Assembly (NCBI GenBank): GCA_963741525.1
Contig: CAVUIW010000020.1
Coordinates: 325,368-389,367 of the forward strand
Origin: JANNSX01 sp963741525
GTDB lineage: Bacteria > Pseudomonadota > Alphaproteobacteria > Rhizobiales > Hyphomicrobiaceae
Length of the DNA: 64,000 nt
Reading direction: 5' to 3'
Part shown: one piece after another, positions 34,596-43,207 of the stretch
How the letters are laid out: each line of letters starts with the position of its first letter
Numbering within the stretch: position 1 is the stretch's first letter
Made by a program: the position numbers and the translations under genes
Notes under the pieces: generated by a model
Database searches by the model: none
Seen by the model: the letters and a program-made list of their open reading frames with translations, nothing else
What the model was told of the DNA's origin: nothing

Positions 34596-37562
34596 TCACC
34601 CCAACTTCCCATGACAATGCTTGAACTTCTTGCCCGAACCACACGGGCAGGAGGCGTTGCGGGAGACCTTGCCCCAGGTCGAGGGATCGCGCGGGTTGAC
34701 GCCTTCGGCGCCCTTGCGGCTCTTGACCGGCTCGTCCTTGAGCTCGCGGCCGAGGGCTGCCATGGCGCCGCCTTGTGCGGCGGGCCTGCGCTGGGGACCC
34801 GATGAGGGACGTTGCGCTTCGGCCAGCTCGAACTCGTCCTCGCCCGTGAAGGGATCGATCTTGTGCCCCTCCATCGGCGGCAGGGGCTCGGCCTCCGGCG
34901 GCGGCTGATCGCGGCGCAACTGCAGATGCATGAGCTGGCCGGTGACGGCTGTCCGCAGCTGATTGAGCAAGGCTTGGAACATCTCGAAGCTTTCGGACTT
35001 GTACTCGTTCAGCGGATCGCGCTGCGCATAGCCGCGCAAGCCGATGACCTCGCGCAAGTGCTCGAGATTGACGATGTGCTCGCGCCAGAGGTGATCGAGC
35101 GTGTGCAGCAGCACCATCTTTTCGAGATGCCGCATCGGCTCGTTGCCGATGTCGGCGACCTTCTTCGCATAGGCCTCGTCGGAGATCCTGGTCAGCCGCT
35201 CGCGGATCTCGCTGTCGGCGATGCCTTCCTCGGCCGCCCAGTCGGCCGCCGGCACGTCGACGTCGAAGATGTTGAAGACGTCTTTCTTCAGCTCTTCGGT
35301 CTTCCACTGCTCGGCATAGGCGCTCTCGGGGATGTGTTTCGTGACGAGTTCGTCGACCACCTCGTGCCGCATCTCGGCAATCGTCTCGGCGACATCCTCC
35401 TCGCTCATCAGCTCGATGCGCTGCTCGAAGATGACCTTGCGCTGGTCGTTCATCACGTCGTCGTATTTGAGGACGTATTTGCGCGCCTCGTAGTTGCGCG
35501 CCTCGACCTTCTGTTGCGCGCGCTCAAGCGCCTTGTTGATCCAGCGATGGGTGATCGCCTCGTTCTCTTCCATGCCGAGCTTCTGCAGCACGCCATCGAT
35601 GCGGTCCGAGGCGAAGATCTTCATCAGATCGTCCTCGAGGGAGAGGAAGAATTTCGAGTGGCCGGGATCGCCCTGGCGGCCCGAGCGGCCGCGCAGCTGA
35701 TTGTCGATGCGCCGGCTCTCGTGACGCTCGGTGCCGAGCACGTAGAGGCCGCCGGCCTCGAGCGCCTTGCGCTTCTTCTCGGCGACTTCGCCGGCGATCC
35801 GCTCGCGCTCGCGGCGGATGTCGCTCTCCGGGATCTCGCCGCTGCCATTGGCATTGCTCGTCTCGGCAATCCAGGCCTTGAGCTGAAAATCGACATTGCC
35901 GCCGAGCTGAATATCGGTGCCGCGGCCGGCCATGTTGGTGGCGATGGTGACGCCGCCCGGCACACCGGCCTGGGCGACGATGAAGGCCTCCTGCTCGTGG
36001 TAGCGGGCGTTCAAGACGTGGTGCGGGATGAGTGACTCGTTGCTGCCGCGGCCCTTGGCGCCCAGATCCTCGAGGAACTGCCCGGCATCCTCGAGATAGG
36101 TCTTCTGCTCGACATCGCGCTTGTCGGTGAGCCCCGCCGCCTGGGTACGCAGCGTCGCACCGAGGTCCTTGATGAAGGCGCGGTCCTTCAGCATGCCCGA
36201 CAGCAGCTCCGATTTCTCGATCGAGGTCGTGCCAACGAGCACGGGCTGGCCGCGCCGGTGGCAATCGGCGATGAGCGCGACAATGGCGCGGTATTTCTCC
36301 TTGGCCGTGCGATAAACCTCATCGTCCTCGTCGGCACGCGCGATATTCATGTTCGTTGGGATTTCGGCGACGTCGAGGCCGTAGATATCGAGGAACTCCT
36401 GCGCTTCCGTCGACGCCGTGCCGGTCATGCCGGCGAGCTTCCCGTAGAGACGGAAGTAGTTCTGAAAGGTGATCGAGGCGAGCGTCCGGTTCTCCGGCTG
36501 GATCTTGGCGCCTTCCTTGGCTTCGAGCGCCTGGTGCAATCCATCCGAGTAGCGCCGGCCTTGCATCATACGGCCGGTGAACTCGTCGATGATGACGACC
36601 TCGTTGTTGCGGACGATGTAATCCTTGTCGCGCTGGAAGAGGGCGTGGGCCCGGAGCGCCTGGTTGACGTGGTGGACGATGCGCACATTCTCGAGATCGT
36701 AGAGCGAGGCGCCCTTGAGCATGCCGGCGGCCTTCAGCATGTCCTCGATATGCTCGTTGCCGATCTCGGTCAGCGACACTTGCCGCTGCTTCAGGTCGAC
36801 CTCGAAGTCCTCGGGCGCGAGCTTCGGCATGAAGTCGTCGATGGCGTTGTAGAGATCGGAGCGATCCTCGACGGGCCCGGAGATGATGAGCGGTGTGCGC
36901 GCTTCGTCGATCAGGATCGAATCCACCTCGTCGACGATCGCATAGGCATGCCCTCGCTGCACCATGGACTCCACCGAGTGCTCCATGTTGTCGCGCAGAT
37001 AGTCGAAGCCGTACTCGTTATTGGTGCCGTAGGTGACATCGCAGCCGTAGGCCTCGCGCCGCTGGTCCTGGTTGAGGTCATGCACGATGCAGCCGACGGA
37101 GAGCCCCAGGAACTTGTAGATCTGGCCCATCCATTCGGCGTCGCGTTGGGCGAGATAGTCGTTGACGGTGACGACGTGGACTCCCTTGCCGGCAAGCGCG
37201 TTCAGATAAACGGGGAGAGTGGCTACCAGCGTCTTGCCCTCGCCGGTCTTCATCTCGGAGATCATGCCGTCATGGAGCACCATGCCACCGATCAGCTGCA
37301 CGTCGAAATGCCGCTGGCCGAGTGTGCGCTTGGCGGCCTCGCGCACCGTGGCGAAGGCCGGCACCAGGAGGTCGTCCAAGTCCTTACCCTCGGCAACCTC
37401 TTTGCGGAACTGATCGGTGCGTGCCCGAAAGTCCGCGTCGGAGAGCTTCTCCAGCTCCGGCTCCAGCGCGTTGATGGCGGCGACGAGCGGCTGATGCTTC
37501 TTCAGCTTGCGGTCATTCGACGAGCCGAACAGTTTGTTGGCGATGGTGCCGAGAGAGAGCAT
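34596..37562 (-). CDS. secA: Preprotein translocase ATPase SecA
   Basis: Full-length SecA of 988 residues that drives secretory proteins through SecYEG. Walker A MKTGEGKTLVATLPVYLNAL lies near 105, the DEAD-type VDEVDSILIDEARTPL near 210, and IDEFTGRMMQGRRYSDG and NMAGRGTDIQLGGNVDF in the second motor domain. The C-terminal zinc finger CPCGSGKKFKHCHG binds SecB or lipid. The ATG at 37562 opens MLSLGTIANKLFGSSNDRKL. It is divergent from the parvulin gene; the frame is intact, unlike several neighbours. Confidence 0.98.
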   Translation of the reverse strand: MLSLGTIANKLFGSSNDRKLKKHQPLVAAINALEPELEKLSDADFRARTDQFRKEVAEGKDLDDLLVPAFATVREAAKRTLGQRHFDVQLIGGMVLHDGMISEMKTGEGKTLVATLPVYLNALAGKGVHVVTVNDYLAQRDAEWMGQIYKFLGLSVGCIVHDLNQDQRREAYGCDVTYGTNNEYGFDYLRDNMEHSVESMVQRGHAYAIVDEVDSILIDEARTPLIISGPVEDRSDLYNAIDDFMPKLAPEDFEVDLKQRQVSLTEIGNEHIEDMLKAAGMLKGASLYDLENVRIVHHVNQALRAHALFQRDKDYIVRNNEVVIIDEFTGRMMQGRRYSDGLHQALEAKEGAKIQPENRTLASITFQNYFRLYGKLAGMTGTASTEAQEFLDIYGLDVAEIPTNMNIARADEDDEVYRTAKEKYRAIVALIADCHRRGQPVLVGTTSIEKSELLSGMLKDRAFIKDLGATLRTQAAGLTDKRDVEQKTYLEDAGQFLEDLGAKGRGSNESLIPHHVLNARYHEQEAFIVAQAGVPGGVTIATNMAGRGTDIQLGGNVDFQLKAWIAETSNANGSGEIPESDIRRERERIAGEVAEKKRKALEAGGLYVLGTERHESRRIDNQLRGRSGRQGDPGHSKFFLSLEDDLMKIFASDRIDGVLQKLGMEENEAITHRWINKALERAQQKVEARNYEARKYVLKYDDVMNDQRKVIFEQRIELMSEEDVAETIAEMRHEVVDELVTKHIPESAYAEQWKTEELKKDVFNIFDVDVPAADWAAEEGIADSEIRERLTRISDEAYAKKVADIGNEPMRHLEKMVLLHTLDHLWREHIVNLEHLREVIGLRGYAQRDPLNEYKSESFEMFQALLNQLRTAVTGQLMHLQLRRDQPPPEAEPLPPMEGHKIDPFTGEDEFELAEAQRPSSGPQRRPAAQGGAMAALGRELKDEPVKSRKGAEGVNPRDPSTWGKVSRNASCPCGSGKKFKHCHGKLG

Positions 37563-37895
37563 CGAGGTTGATCCTCAGAAGTGGGAAAGCCCAGGGGAGC
37601 GCCGGTTTCGCATAGTTCTTAAAATCCGCGTCCAACTCGAGCGAGCGGACCGAGGCATGAACCAGCGGCAGGCGCCGGGCCCGGCAGGGGCAGGATGTGC
37701 CCAGGCCAATCCACAGCGCCCGTCGGGGGCGGGCCCGGACAGGTCTCGGGGAGAGATAGGATCGGCACCCCGGCATGTCAACGCGGCGGGCAGGCGCGAT
37801 CCCTCTCCCGGCTGACTGGAAATCGCCCGCTTCTGCCGTTATGTCTCTCGATCGAGAAGCCTTTCTGCCCCCATCCCAATCGAAGGAACGCCCCC
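37563..37895. other. Gene-free divergent spacer between secA and ppiC-like genes
   Basis: About 330 bases that must contain both promoters. I see a GAGGA ribosome site for secA and a GAAGGA site for the PPIase, but no convincing -35/-10 pair and no known RNA. Open frames here are shadows without start signals. Confidence 0.5.
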
Positions 37896-38759
37896 TTGAA
37901 CTTTTCGCGATTGTCCCTCGCCGCGGCGAGCCTCGCCGCCGCGCTCTCCCTCAGCGCCTTCGCCGCCTCTGCCGAGGACAAGGTGCTCGTCAAGGTCGAC
38001 GGGGTCGACATTACCGAGAGCCAGATCAAGCTCGCCGAGTCCGAGATCGGGCCGGAGCTCGCCGGGATGCCCGAGGGTCAGCGCCGCCGCGTCCTCGTCG
38101 AATATCTGCTCGACAACACGCTGATGGCCTCGGCCGGCACCAAGGCCAATCTCGGCCAGGGCCCCGAGTTCGACGCGCGCCTCGCCTATTACAAGGGCCG
38201 GGCGCTCAGGGATGCCTATTTCGACAAGACCGTGACGGCGGCGGTCACCGATGCGGAGGCCCAGAAGATTTACGATCAGGAGATCGGCAAATCGCCCCAG
38301 CAGGAGGAAATTCGCGCCCGCCACATCCTGGTGAAGACGAAGGACGAGGCCGATAAGATCGCAGAAGCCCTGAAGAAGGGCGACGATTTCGCCAAGGTCG
38401 CGGCCGAGCTGTCGATCGACAAGGGCTCGGGCGCCCAGGGCGGCGACCTCGGCTTCTTCGAGCGGGGGCAGATGGTGAAGCCGTTCGAGGATGCGGCCTA
38501 TGCCCTGAAGCCCGGCGAGGTTTCCGCGCCGGTTGAAAGCCAGTTCGGCTGGCACATCATCAAGCTGGAAGAAGTGCGCAAGAAACCGCTCCCGACCTTC
38601 GAGAGCCTCAAGGACAAAATCGTCGCCTTCCTGCTGAAGAAGAAGGCGCAGGATGCGGTGATCGCCTTGCGGACCCAGGCCAAGATCGAGATCGTCGACA
38701 AGACCTTCGAGGGTGTCGGCAAGGTGCCGGCGCAGGGCGGCGGCGAGGTGGCGCAGTAG
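37896..38759 (+). CDS. Periplasmic parvulin-type peptidyl-prolyl isomerase
   Basis: Protein of 287 residues that helps exported proteins fold. The signal peptide is MNFSRLSLAAASLAAALSLS then AFAASA, cut before EDKVLVKVDG. The rotamase domain spans about 135-225 (EEIRARHILVKTKDEADKIA, GGDLGFFERGQMVKPFEDAA, ESQFGWHIIKLEEVR). It resembles alphaproteobacterial PpiC/PrsA-like chaperones, with an N-terminal SurA-like arm. The start is a TTG at 37896, 9 bases after GAAGGA; no ATG gives an intact signal peptide. It is divergent from secA. Confidence 0.9.
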   Translation: MNFSRLSLAAASLAAALSLSAFAASAEDKVLVKVDGVDITESQIKLAESEIGPELAGMPEGQRRRVLVEYLLDNTLMASAGTKANLGQGPEFDARLAYYKGRALRDAYFDKTVTAAVTDAEAQKIYDQEIGKSPQQEEIRARHILVKTKDEADKIAEALKKGDDFAKVAAELSIDKGSGAQGGDLGFFERGQMVKPFEDAAYALKPGEVSAPVESQFGWHIIKLEEVRKKPLPTFESLKDKIVAFLLKKKAQDAVIALRTQAKIEIVDKTFEGVGKVPAQGGGEVAQ

Positions 38760-38765
38760 GCCTCA

Positions 38766-38815
38766 TACCAGCCTGCGCAGATTTTGACTCATGGGCGGCG
38801 GAGCGCAGGCTGGTA
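38766..38815. repeat. Inverted repeat after the PPIase gene
   Basis: TACCAGCCTGCGC (38766-38778) and GCGCAGGCTGGTA (38803-38815), a perfect 13-bp stem with a 24-base loop. Part of it (GATACCAGCC) recurs at 38871. Possible terminator of the PPIase gene, without a T-tract. Confidence 0.65.
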
Positions 38816-38943
38816 CTCTCTCTTGTTTGCGCAAGGCGACTCTCGTTCCGAGAGCCGGCCCCCACACGCCGATACCAGCCTTCATGGGTCAGTTCCCATG
38901 ATGGTTAGTATCAATAGGTCTGCGATGGCTTGGAGCGAACACA

Positions 38944-40181
38944 ATGCACGTCTCTCCCTTCGCCCCGAAGACACTTCCGGAAATGCCGGCCGTCGAAGGC
39001 GTTCGCTTCGCGACCGCCGAGGCCGGCATCAAATACAAGAACCGGACCGACCTGCTGCTTGGTGTCTTCGCACCCGGCACGACGGTCGCTGGCGTGCTGA
39101 CACAATCGAAGACCCGCTCGGCCCCCGTCGATTGGTGCCGGACCGGTCTTGAAGGGTGGCAAGGCACGCGCGCTGGTCGTCAACTCCGGCAACTCGAACG
39201 CCTTCACCGGCCAGCGCGGCGTGGCGACGGTCACGGCAACGGCGGAAGCCGCCGCAAAGGCGGCCGGTTGCGATCGGAGCGAAGTGTTCATCGCCTCGAC
39301 CGGCGTCATCGGCCAGCCCTTCGACCCCAAGCCCATCGTGACAAATCTACCGGGGCTTGCCGAAAAGGTGTCCGCTGGGAACTGGGAAGCGGCCGCCCGC
39401 GCCATCATGACGACCGACACCTTCCCCAAGCTCGCCACTCGCACGGTGCGGCTGGGCGAAACGGATGTCGTCATCAACGGCATCGCCAAGGGCGCCGGGA
39501 TGATCGCCCCCGACATGGCGACCATGCTCTCCTTCGTCGCGACGGACGCGGCAATATCCGCCCCCGTGTTGCAGAAGCTCCTCACCGAAGGCGCGGCCAA
39601 GACCTTCAACTGCATCACCATCGACGGCGACACCTCGACCAGCGATACGCTGCTGGTTTTCGCGACAGGGGCCGCTACCAAGCGCGGCGCACCGAAGATC
39701 ACGAAGGCTTCCGATCCGAGACCTTCCGGCTTTCAAGGCCGCGCTCTTCGAGGTGTTGCATGACCTCGCCATGATGGTCGCCAAGGACGGCGAAGGGCTG
39801 ACGAAGTTCGTGACCATCGAGGTCACCGGGGCCGAAAGCCCGGCGGCCGCGCGCCAGATCGGCCTCTCGGTCGCCAACTCGCCGCTCGTCAAAACGGCCA
39901 TCGCCGGCAACGACCCGAACTGGGGGCGTATCGTCATGGCCGTCGGCAAATCGGGCGAGGCGGCGGATCGTGACAAGCTCGCCATCTGGTTCGGGGATAT
40001 CCCGGTCGCACGTGACGGCGAGGTGCATCCGGACTACGCCGAGACCGCAGGCGCCGGCTACTTCAAGCAAACCGAGCTGACGATTCGCATCGACGTCGGC
40101 GTCGGACTGGGTCAGGCAACCGTGTGGACCTGCGACCTCACCGCCGACTACGTCGCGATCAATGCGGACTACAGAAGCTAA
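38944..40181 (+). CDS. argJ: Glutamate N-acetyltransferase/amino-acid acetyltransferase ArgJ, frameshifted
   Basis: Bifunctional arginine-synthesis enzyme that transfers acetyl from ornithine to glutamate. Segments in three frames give the whole protein: TEAGIKYKNRTDLLL-type start, VNSGNSNAFTGQRG, MIAPDMATMLSFVATDA, NCITIDGDTSTSDTLLVFA (autocleavage and nucleophile threonine region) and NDPNWGRIVMAVGKSG, ending VAINADYRS. Two one-base insertions, near 39145 and 39718, explain the breaks; without them there are 412 codons, the normal length. It is essential for arginine prototrophy in most relatives, so the breaks are probably sequence errors. Confidence 0.88.
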
Positions 40182-40282
40182 TGCGCCACACCCATCGCCA
40201 ATCGTTAGTCTTTAGACAAATTAATCCTCCCTTGGCGATATCTCGTTAACCAATCTCTGCAACCTTGGCGGCGAGCAAGACG

Positions 40283-40681
40283 ATGGACGTTGTGCTGGTT
40301 GCGGCCTGCGCGCTTGTCGATCCCGACGGGCGCGTGCTGCTTGCGAGACGGCCACCTGGCAAATCGATGGCGGGACTCTGGGAGTTCCCCGGCGGCAAGG
40401 TGGAGAAGGGTGAGTTGCCCGAGGCGGCCCTGATCCGCGAGCTCCGCGAGGAGCTCGGCATCGAGGTCTCCGAGCGGTGCCTCGCGCCTTTCACCTTCGC
40501 GAGCCACACCTACGAGGCGTTCCACCTGCTGATGCCGCTCTACATCTGTAGAAAGTGGCAGGGCGAGGTAGAGGCTTTGGAGGGGCAGGAGCTGGCCTGG
40601 GTCAGGGCCAATCGCATGGGGGACTATGCGATGCCGCCTGCCGACGAGCCCCTTCGCGCCATGCTCAGGGATTTGCTGTGA
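40283..40681 (+). CDS. mutT: 8-oxo-dGTP diphosphatase, MutT-type Nudix hydrolase
   Basis: Nudix enzyme of 132 residues that removes oxidised dGTP from the nucleotide pool. VLVAACALVDPDGRVLLARR is the N-terminal strand pair. The Nudix box runs GGKVEKGELPEAALIRELRE then ELGI at about residues 34-57, with all required Gly, Glu and Arg positions. LAWVRANRMGDYAMPPADEP is the usual MutT end. The ATG at 40283 was chosen; a TTG at 40265 is possible. It follows argJ, as in other alphaproteobacteria. Confidence 0.92.
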   Translation: MDVVLVAACALVDPDGRVLLARRPPGKSMAGLWEFPGGKVEKGELPEAALIRELREELGIEVSERCLAPFTFASHTYEAFHLLMPLYICRKWQGEVEALEGQELAWVRANRMGDYAMPPADEPLRAMLRDLL

Positions 40682-40711
40682 CCGGCAACGGTCCAGGCTT
40701 GGAGAAAAGAC

Positions 40712-40930
40712 ATGGGATGGCTCTGGAAGGGTTCGGCATCGACGGCTAAGCAGCGCGAGCTCCTCAGGGATTTCGGCGCGGATGAGATCGCGGCGACTTC
40801 CGTCGAGTACGCCCTCATCGCGGTTGTGCTCGCCGGCTGCCTGTTCATCGCCCTGCCTCTCATGACGCTCGAACTCGCCGAAACCATCGGGGCCGTCACC
40901 GGCTGGTTCCAGGCGATCCTTGCCGGGTAA
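40712..40930 (+). CDS. Flp/Fap-type pilin
   Basis: Small protein of 72 residues. A charged N-terminus (STAKQRELLRDFGADEIAA) leads into TSVEYALIAVVLAGCLFIAL, with the glutamate-tyrosine pair and hydrophobic helix typical of type IVb Flp pilins. It would be processed by a TadV-type peptidase and assembled by Tad machinery, none of which is in the window. The leader is longer than in common Flp proteins. The ATG at 40712 lies 30 bases after the mutT stop. Confidence 0.75.
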   Translation: MGWLWKGSASTAKQRELLRDFGADEIAATSVEYALIAVVLAGCLFIALPLMTLELAETIGAVTGWFQAILAG

Positions 40931-40936
40931 TCTTCC

Positions 40937-41866
40937 TCATTGGTTTACGTCACCCTCTTTTCCGGGTCCGGCACGCTCGCCCGCCGGTTGCTCGGCCGTG
41001 CCCAACGCATCGGCGAGGCGCGCGCGGGCGCTGCCCGGCCGGAGCGGTTGTTGTTGATCTGGCCCCGGCGACCAGGCGGTTGCCGTCAAAATCTCGATCG
41101 TCGCGGCGATCCGCCCATCGGGACCACTCGATTCCCCACGATAAGCGCTGTCCAATGCAGCAAGCACGCCCCGGCGCAACGGCCGCTTCGACCGGGCGAT
41201 CAGCGCATTGCCGAGCCCGAGTCCTTTCAACTCCCGCATCAGCGCCAAAGGCGAGGCGTAGGTCAGGCTTAGACGATCCAGATCGGCGACCGGCAGCGCG
41301 AAGCCCGCGCGCTGCAGGAGCTGGCCGAGATCGCGGACATCGACCATCGGGGCGACATGGGGACTGACGCCACCAAGCGCCTCGCTTTCGGCAATGGCGA
41401 AGGCGCGCGCCAGCTCGGCGAAACTCGCGCCACCAATGACGCTCGCCAGCAGCAGACCATCCGGCTTGAGAATGTGCCGGAGCTGCACGAGCGCGCCGGG
41501 AAGGTCGTTCACCTGCTGGAGATCGAGCAGCGACACGACGAGATCGAAGCTCTGGCTGGCGAAGGGCAGAACCTCGCCATCGAGCACGACGGTTGGGGAC
41601 GAACTACCCTGGGCTAATGCGAAAGCAGGCTCGCCAATGGTCAGGCGCTCGATCTTCCGCGTTTGGGTCAGAACGGGTGCAGCGGCCATCGCACCCGCAC
41701 CGATCAAGAGGCCATGCTCGAACCGGCGGGCGACGACAGACAACCGATCGGCCAGATCCTCGGCGACCTGCAGGCGCAGAAAATCGCCGGCCCGGATCAC
41801 CGCACGGTGGCGCCCGAGCCAGTGGCGCTGCAGCCGCCGATCGAAAATCTCAGCCGCTTGGCTCAC
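40937..41866 (-). CDS. SAM-dependent methyltransferase, BioC/NDUFAF5-like
   Basis: Protein of 309 residues with a class I methyltransferase fold: GHRAVIRAGDF-like N-terminus, GLLIGAGAMAA (degenerate SAM loop), SFDLVVSLLDLQQVNDLPGA and HILKPDGLLLASVIGGASF. The family includes BioC and the complex I assembly hydroxylase/methyltransferase NDUFAF5 of mitochondria; alphaproteobacterial members usually lie opposite comF, as here. The GTG at 41866 gives the family start (VSQAAEIFDRRLQRHWLGRH). The SAM motif is unusual, so catalysis may differ. Confidence 0.8.
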   Translation of the reverse strand: MSQAAEIFDRRLQRHWLGRHRAVIRAGDFLRLQVAEDLADRLSVVARRFEHGLLIGAGAMAAAPVLTQTRKIERLTIGEPAFALAQGSSSPTVVLDGEVLPFASQSFDLVVSLLDLQQVNDLPGALVQLRHILKPDGLLLASVIGGASFAELARAFAIAESEALGGVSPHVAPMVDVRDLGQLLQRAGFALPVADLDRLSLTYASPLALMRELKGLGLGNALIARSKRPLRRGVLAALDSAYRGESSGPDGRIAATIEILTATAWSPGPDQQQPLRPGSARARLADALGTAEQPAGERAGPGKEGDVNQ

Positions 41867-41875
41867 GAGCGCTCT

Positions 41876-41980
41876 ATCTGGAGCGGGTTCAGCTCGAACG
41901 GAATCGAAGAATCCGCTCCAGATTCTTGGTTTTGAGCACGTTCTACGGCGAACCGGTGTCCACTTCGCCTGAACGTGCTC
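41876..41980. repeat. Two adjacent palindromic elements between the methyltransferase and comF genes
   Basis: First, ATCTGGAGCGG (41876-41886) with CCGCTCCAGAT (41913-41923). Second, GAGCACGTTC (41934-41943) with GAACGTGCTC (41971-41980), around GGCGAACCGG and CCACTTCGCC; this is a reverse-oriented copy of the element found twice in the nitrilase gene. They fill the divergent promoter region. Confidence 0.8.
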
Positions 41981-42050
41981 TGGTGATCGACGCCGAGTGC
42001 GCCGCATGCTACAGTCGCCTGCAGTCGTAACTCTTGCGAGCATCCCTGTC

Positions 42051-43016
42051 ATGGCGTTGCTGCCGCCCGTCAAGCAAGCCGCCTCGGTGCTATGGGCCCG
42101 CGGCCTTCGTGCCGGCCTCTCGACGGCCGACCTGCTCGTGCCGCCGGTGTGCGCCTCCTGCCGGACGCTTGTTGCCGATCATGACACTCTGTGTCCCGAT
42201 TGCTGGCGGTCGATCGACTTCATCCGGCCGCCGCTGTGCGACGTGCTCGGCATTCCGCTGCCCTACTCTTCCGGCGGACGCATGGTCTCGGCGGCAGCGC
42301 TCGCCCATCCGCCGTCCTACCGCCGCGCCCGGGCGGTCGCCCACTACAATGACAGGCTCCGCGACCTCGTGCATGGGCTCAAATACGCCGATCAGCATCA
42401 TGGCGGACGGCTGTTCGGCCGCTGGCTCGCGGTCGCCGGCAAGGACTTGATCGCCGACGCCGAAGTGATCGTGCCGGTGCCGCTCGCTCGCTTCCGGCTG
42501 TGGCGGCGGCGCTTTAACCAAGCGGCCGTGCTTTCCCAGCGATTGTCTATGGTTACCGGGATTACCTACGCGCCGATGGCGCTGAAACGCACCAAGGCGA
42601 CCACGAGCCAGGTCGGACTGACCTCCGAACAGCGGCGGAGGAATGTTCAGGGCGCCTTCCGCGTGCCGGATAGGGCTAGGAGCCACATAGAAGGCCGCCA
42701 GGTGCTGTTGGTCGATGACGTGGTGACAACCGGCTCAACCGTCGACTCGGCCTCCAGGGCCCTCCTAGGGGCCGGGGCGGCGGCCGTGGATATCTTGGCC
42801 CTAGCCCTGGTGACCGGGAGAGATCCCAGCTTCCGCTTAAATCCCTCAGCGGTTGCCGAAGAGGTTGGCCTCTCTTACATTTCGAAGACCACCGACGGGG
42901 ATAAGTTTCGCCCATGCCGAAGATCACGATCTACACGACCTCCTCCTGCCCTTATTGCAGTGCGGCCAAGGCGCTGCTCCGCAAGAAGGGCGCGCCGTTC
43001 CACGAGATCGACGTGA
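42051..43016 (+). CDS. ComF family phosphoribosyltransferase-like protein
   Basis: The frame has the N-terminal zinc cysteines of ComF (PPVCASCRTLVADHDTLCPD and DCWRS), HGLKYADQHHGGRL, VPVPLARFRLWRRRFNQAAV and the PRPP loop VLLVDDVVTTGSTVDSASRA. ComF proteins are linked to DNA uptake or recombination. The natural end should lie near 42830-42900: after LALALVTGRD the frame continues into grxC without similarity, so a stop has probably been lost to an indel. ATG at 42051; a GTG at 41997 is possible. Confidence 0.82.
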   Translation: MALLPPVKQAASVLWARGLRAGLSTADLLVPPVCASCRTLVADHDTLCPDCWRSIDFIRPPLCDVLGIPLPYSSGGRMVSAAALAHPPSYRRARAVAHYNDRLRDLVHGLKYADQHHGGRLFGRWLAVAGKDLIADAEVIVPVPLARFRLWRRRFNQAAVLSQRLSMVTGITYAPMALKRTKATTSQVGLTSEQRRRNVQGAFRVPDRARSHIEGRQVLLVDDVVTTGSTVDSASRALLGAGAAAVDILALALVTGRDPSFRLNPSAVAEEVGLSYISKTTDGDKFRPCRRSRSTRPPPALIAVRPRRCSARRARRSTRST

Positions 43017-43172
43017 ACTCTGCGGCCTGGGCTGCGCGCCGGGATGCGCGAGAAGGCGGGCGGGGTGAACTCGGTGCCGCAGATCTGGATCGGCGAGACC
43101 CATGTCGGCGGCTGCGATGATCTCCACGAGCTCGACCGGGCTGGCAAGCTCGATCCCTTGTTGGCCACTTAA
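42914..43172 (+). CDS. grxC: Glutaredoxin 3, frameshifted
   Basis: Thiol oxidoreductase. MPKITIYTTSSCPYCSAAKA carries the CPYC active site at residues 12-15. The second half, in the next frame, reads MREKAGGVNSVPQIWIGETH then VGGCDDLHELDRAGKLDPLL, the glutathione-binding part. One extra G in the GGG at about 43029-43032 breaks the frame; without it there are 86 codons, the normal size. It sits between comF and the nitrilase, a conserved order. Confidence 0.88.
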
Positions 43173-43207
43173 CACATCGTTAACAATTCGGAGCGCGTGC
43201 TGGCGTC

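Noticed and set aside
34812..37571. Two long plus-strand frames (407 and 437 codons) opposite secA
   Set aside because: secA is unmistakable and intact; the antisense frames have no family resemblance.
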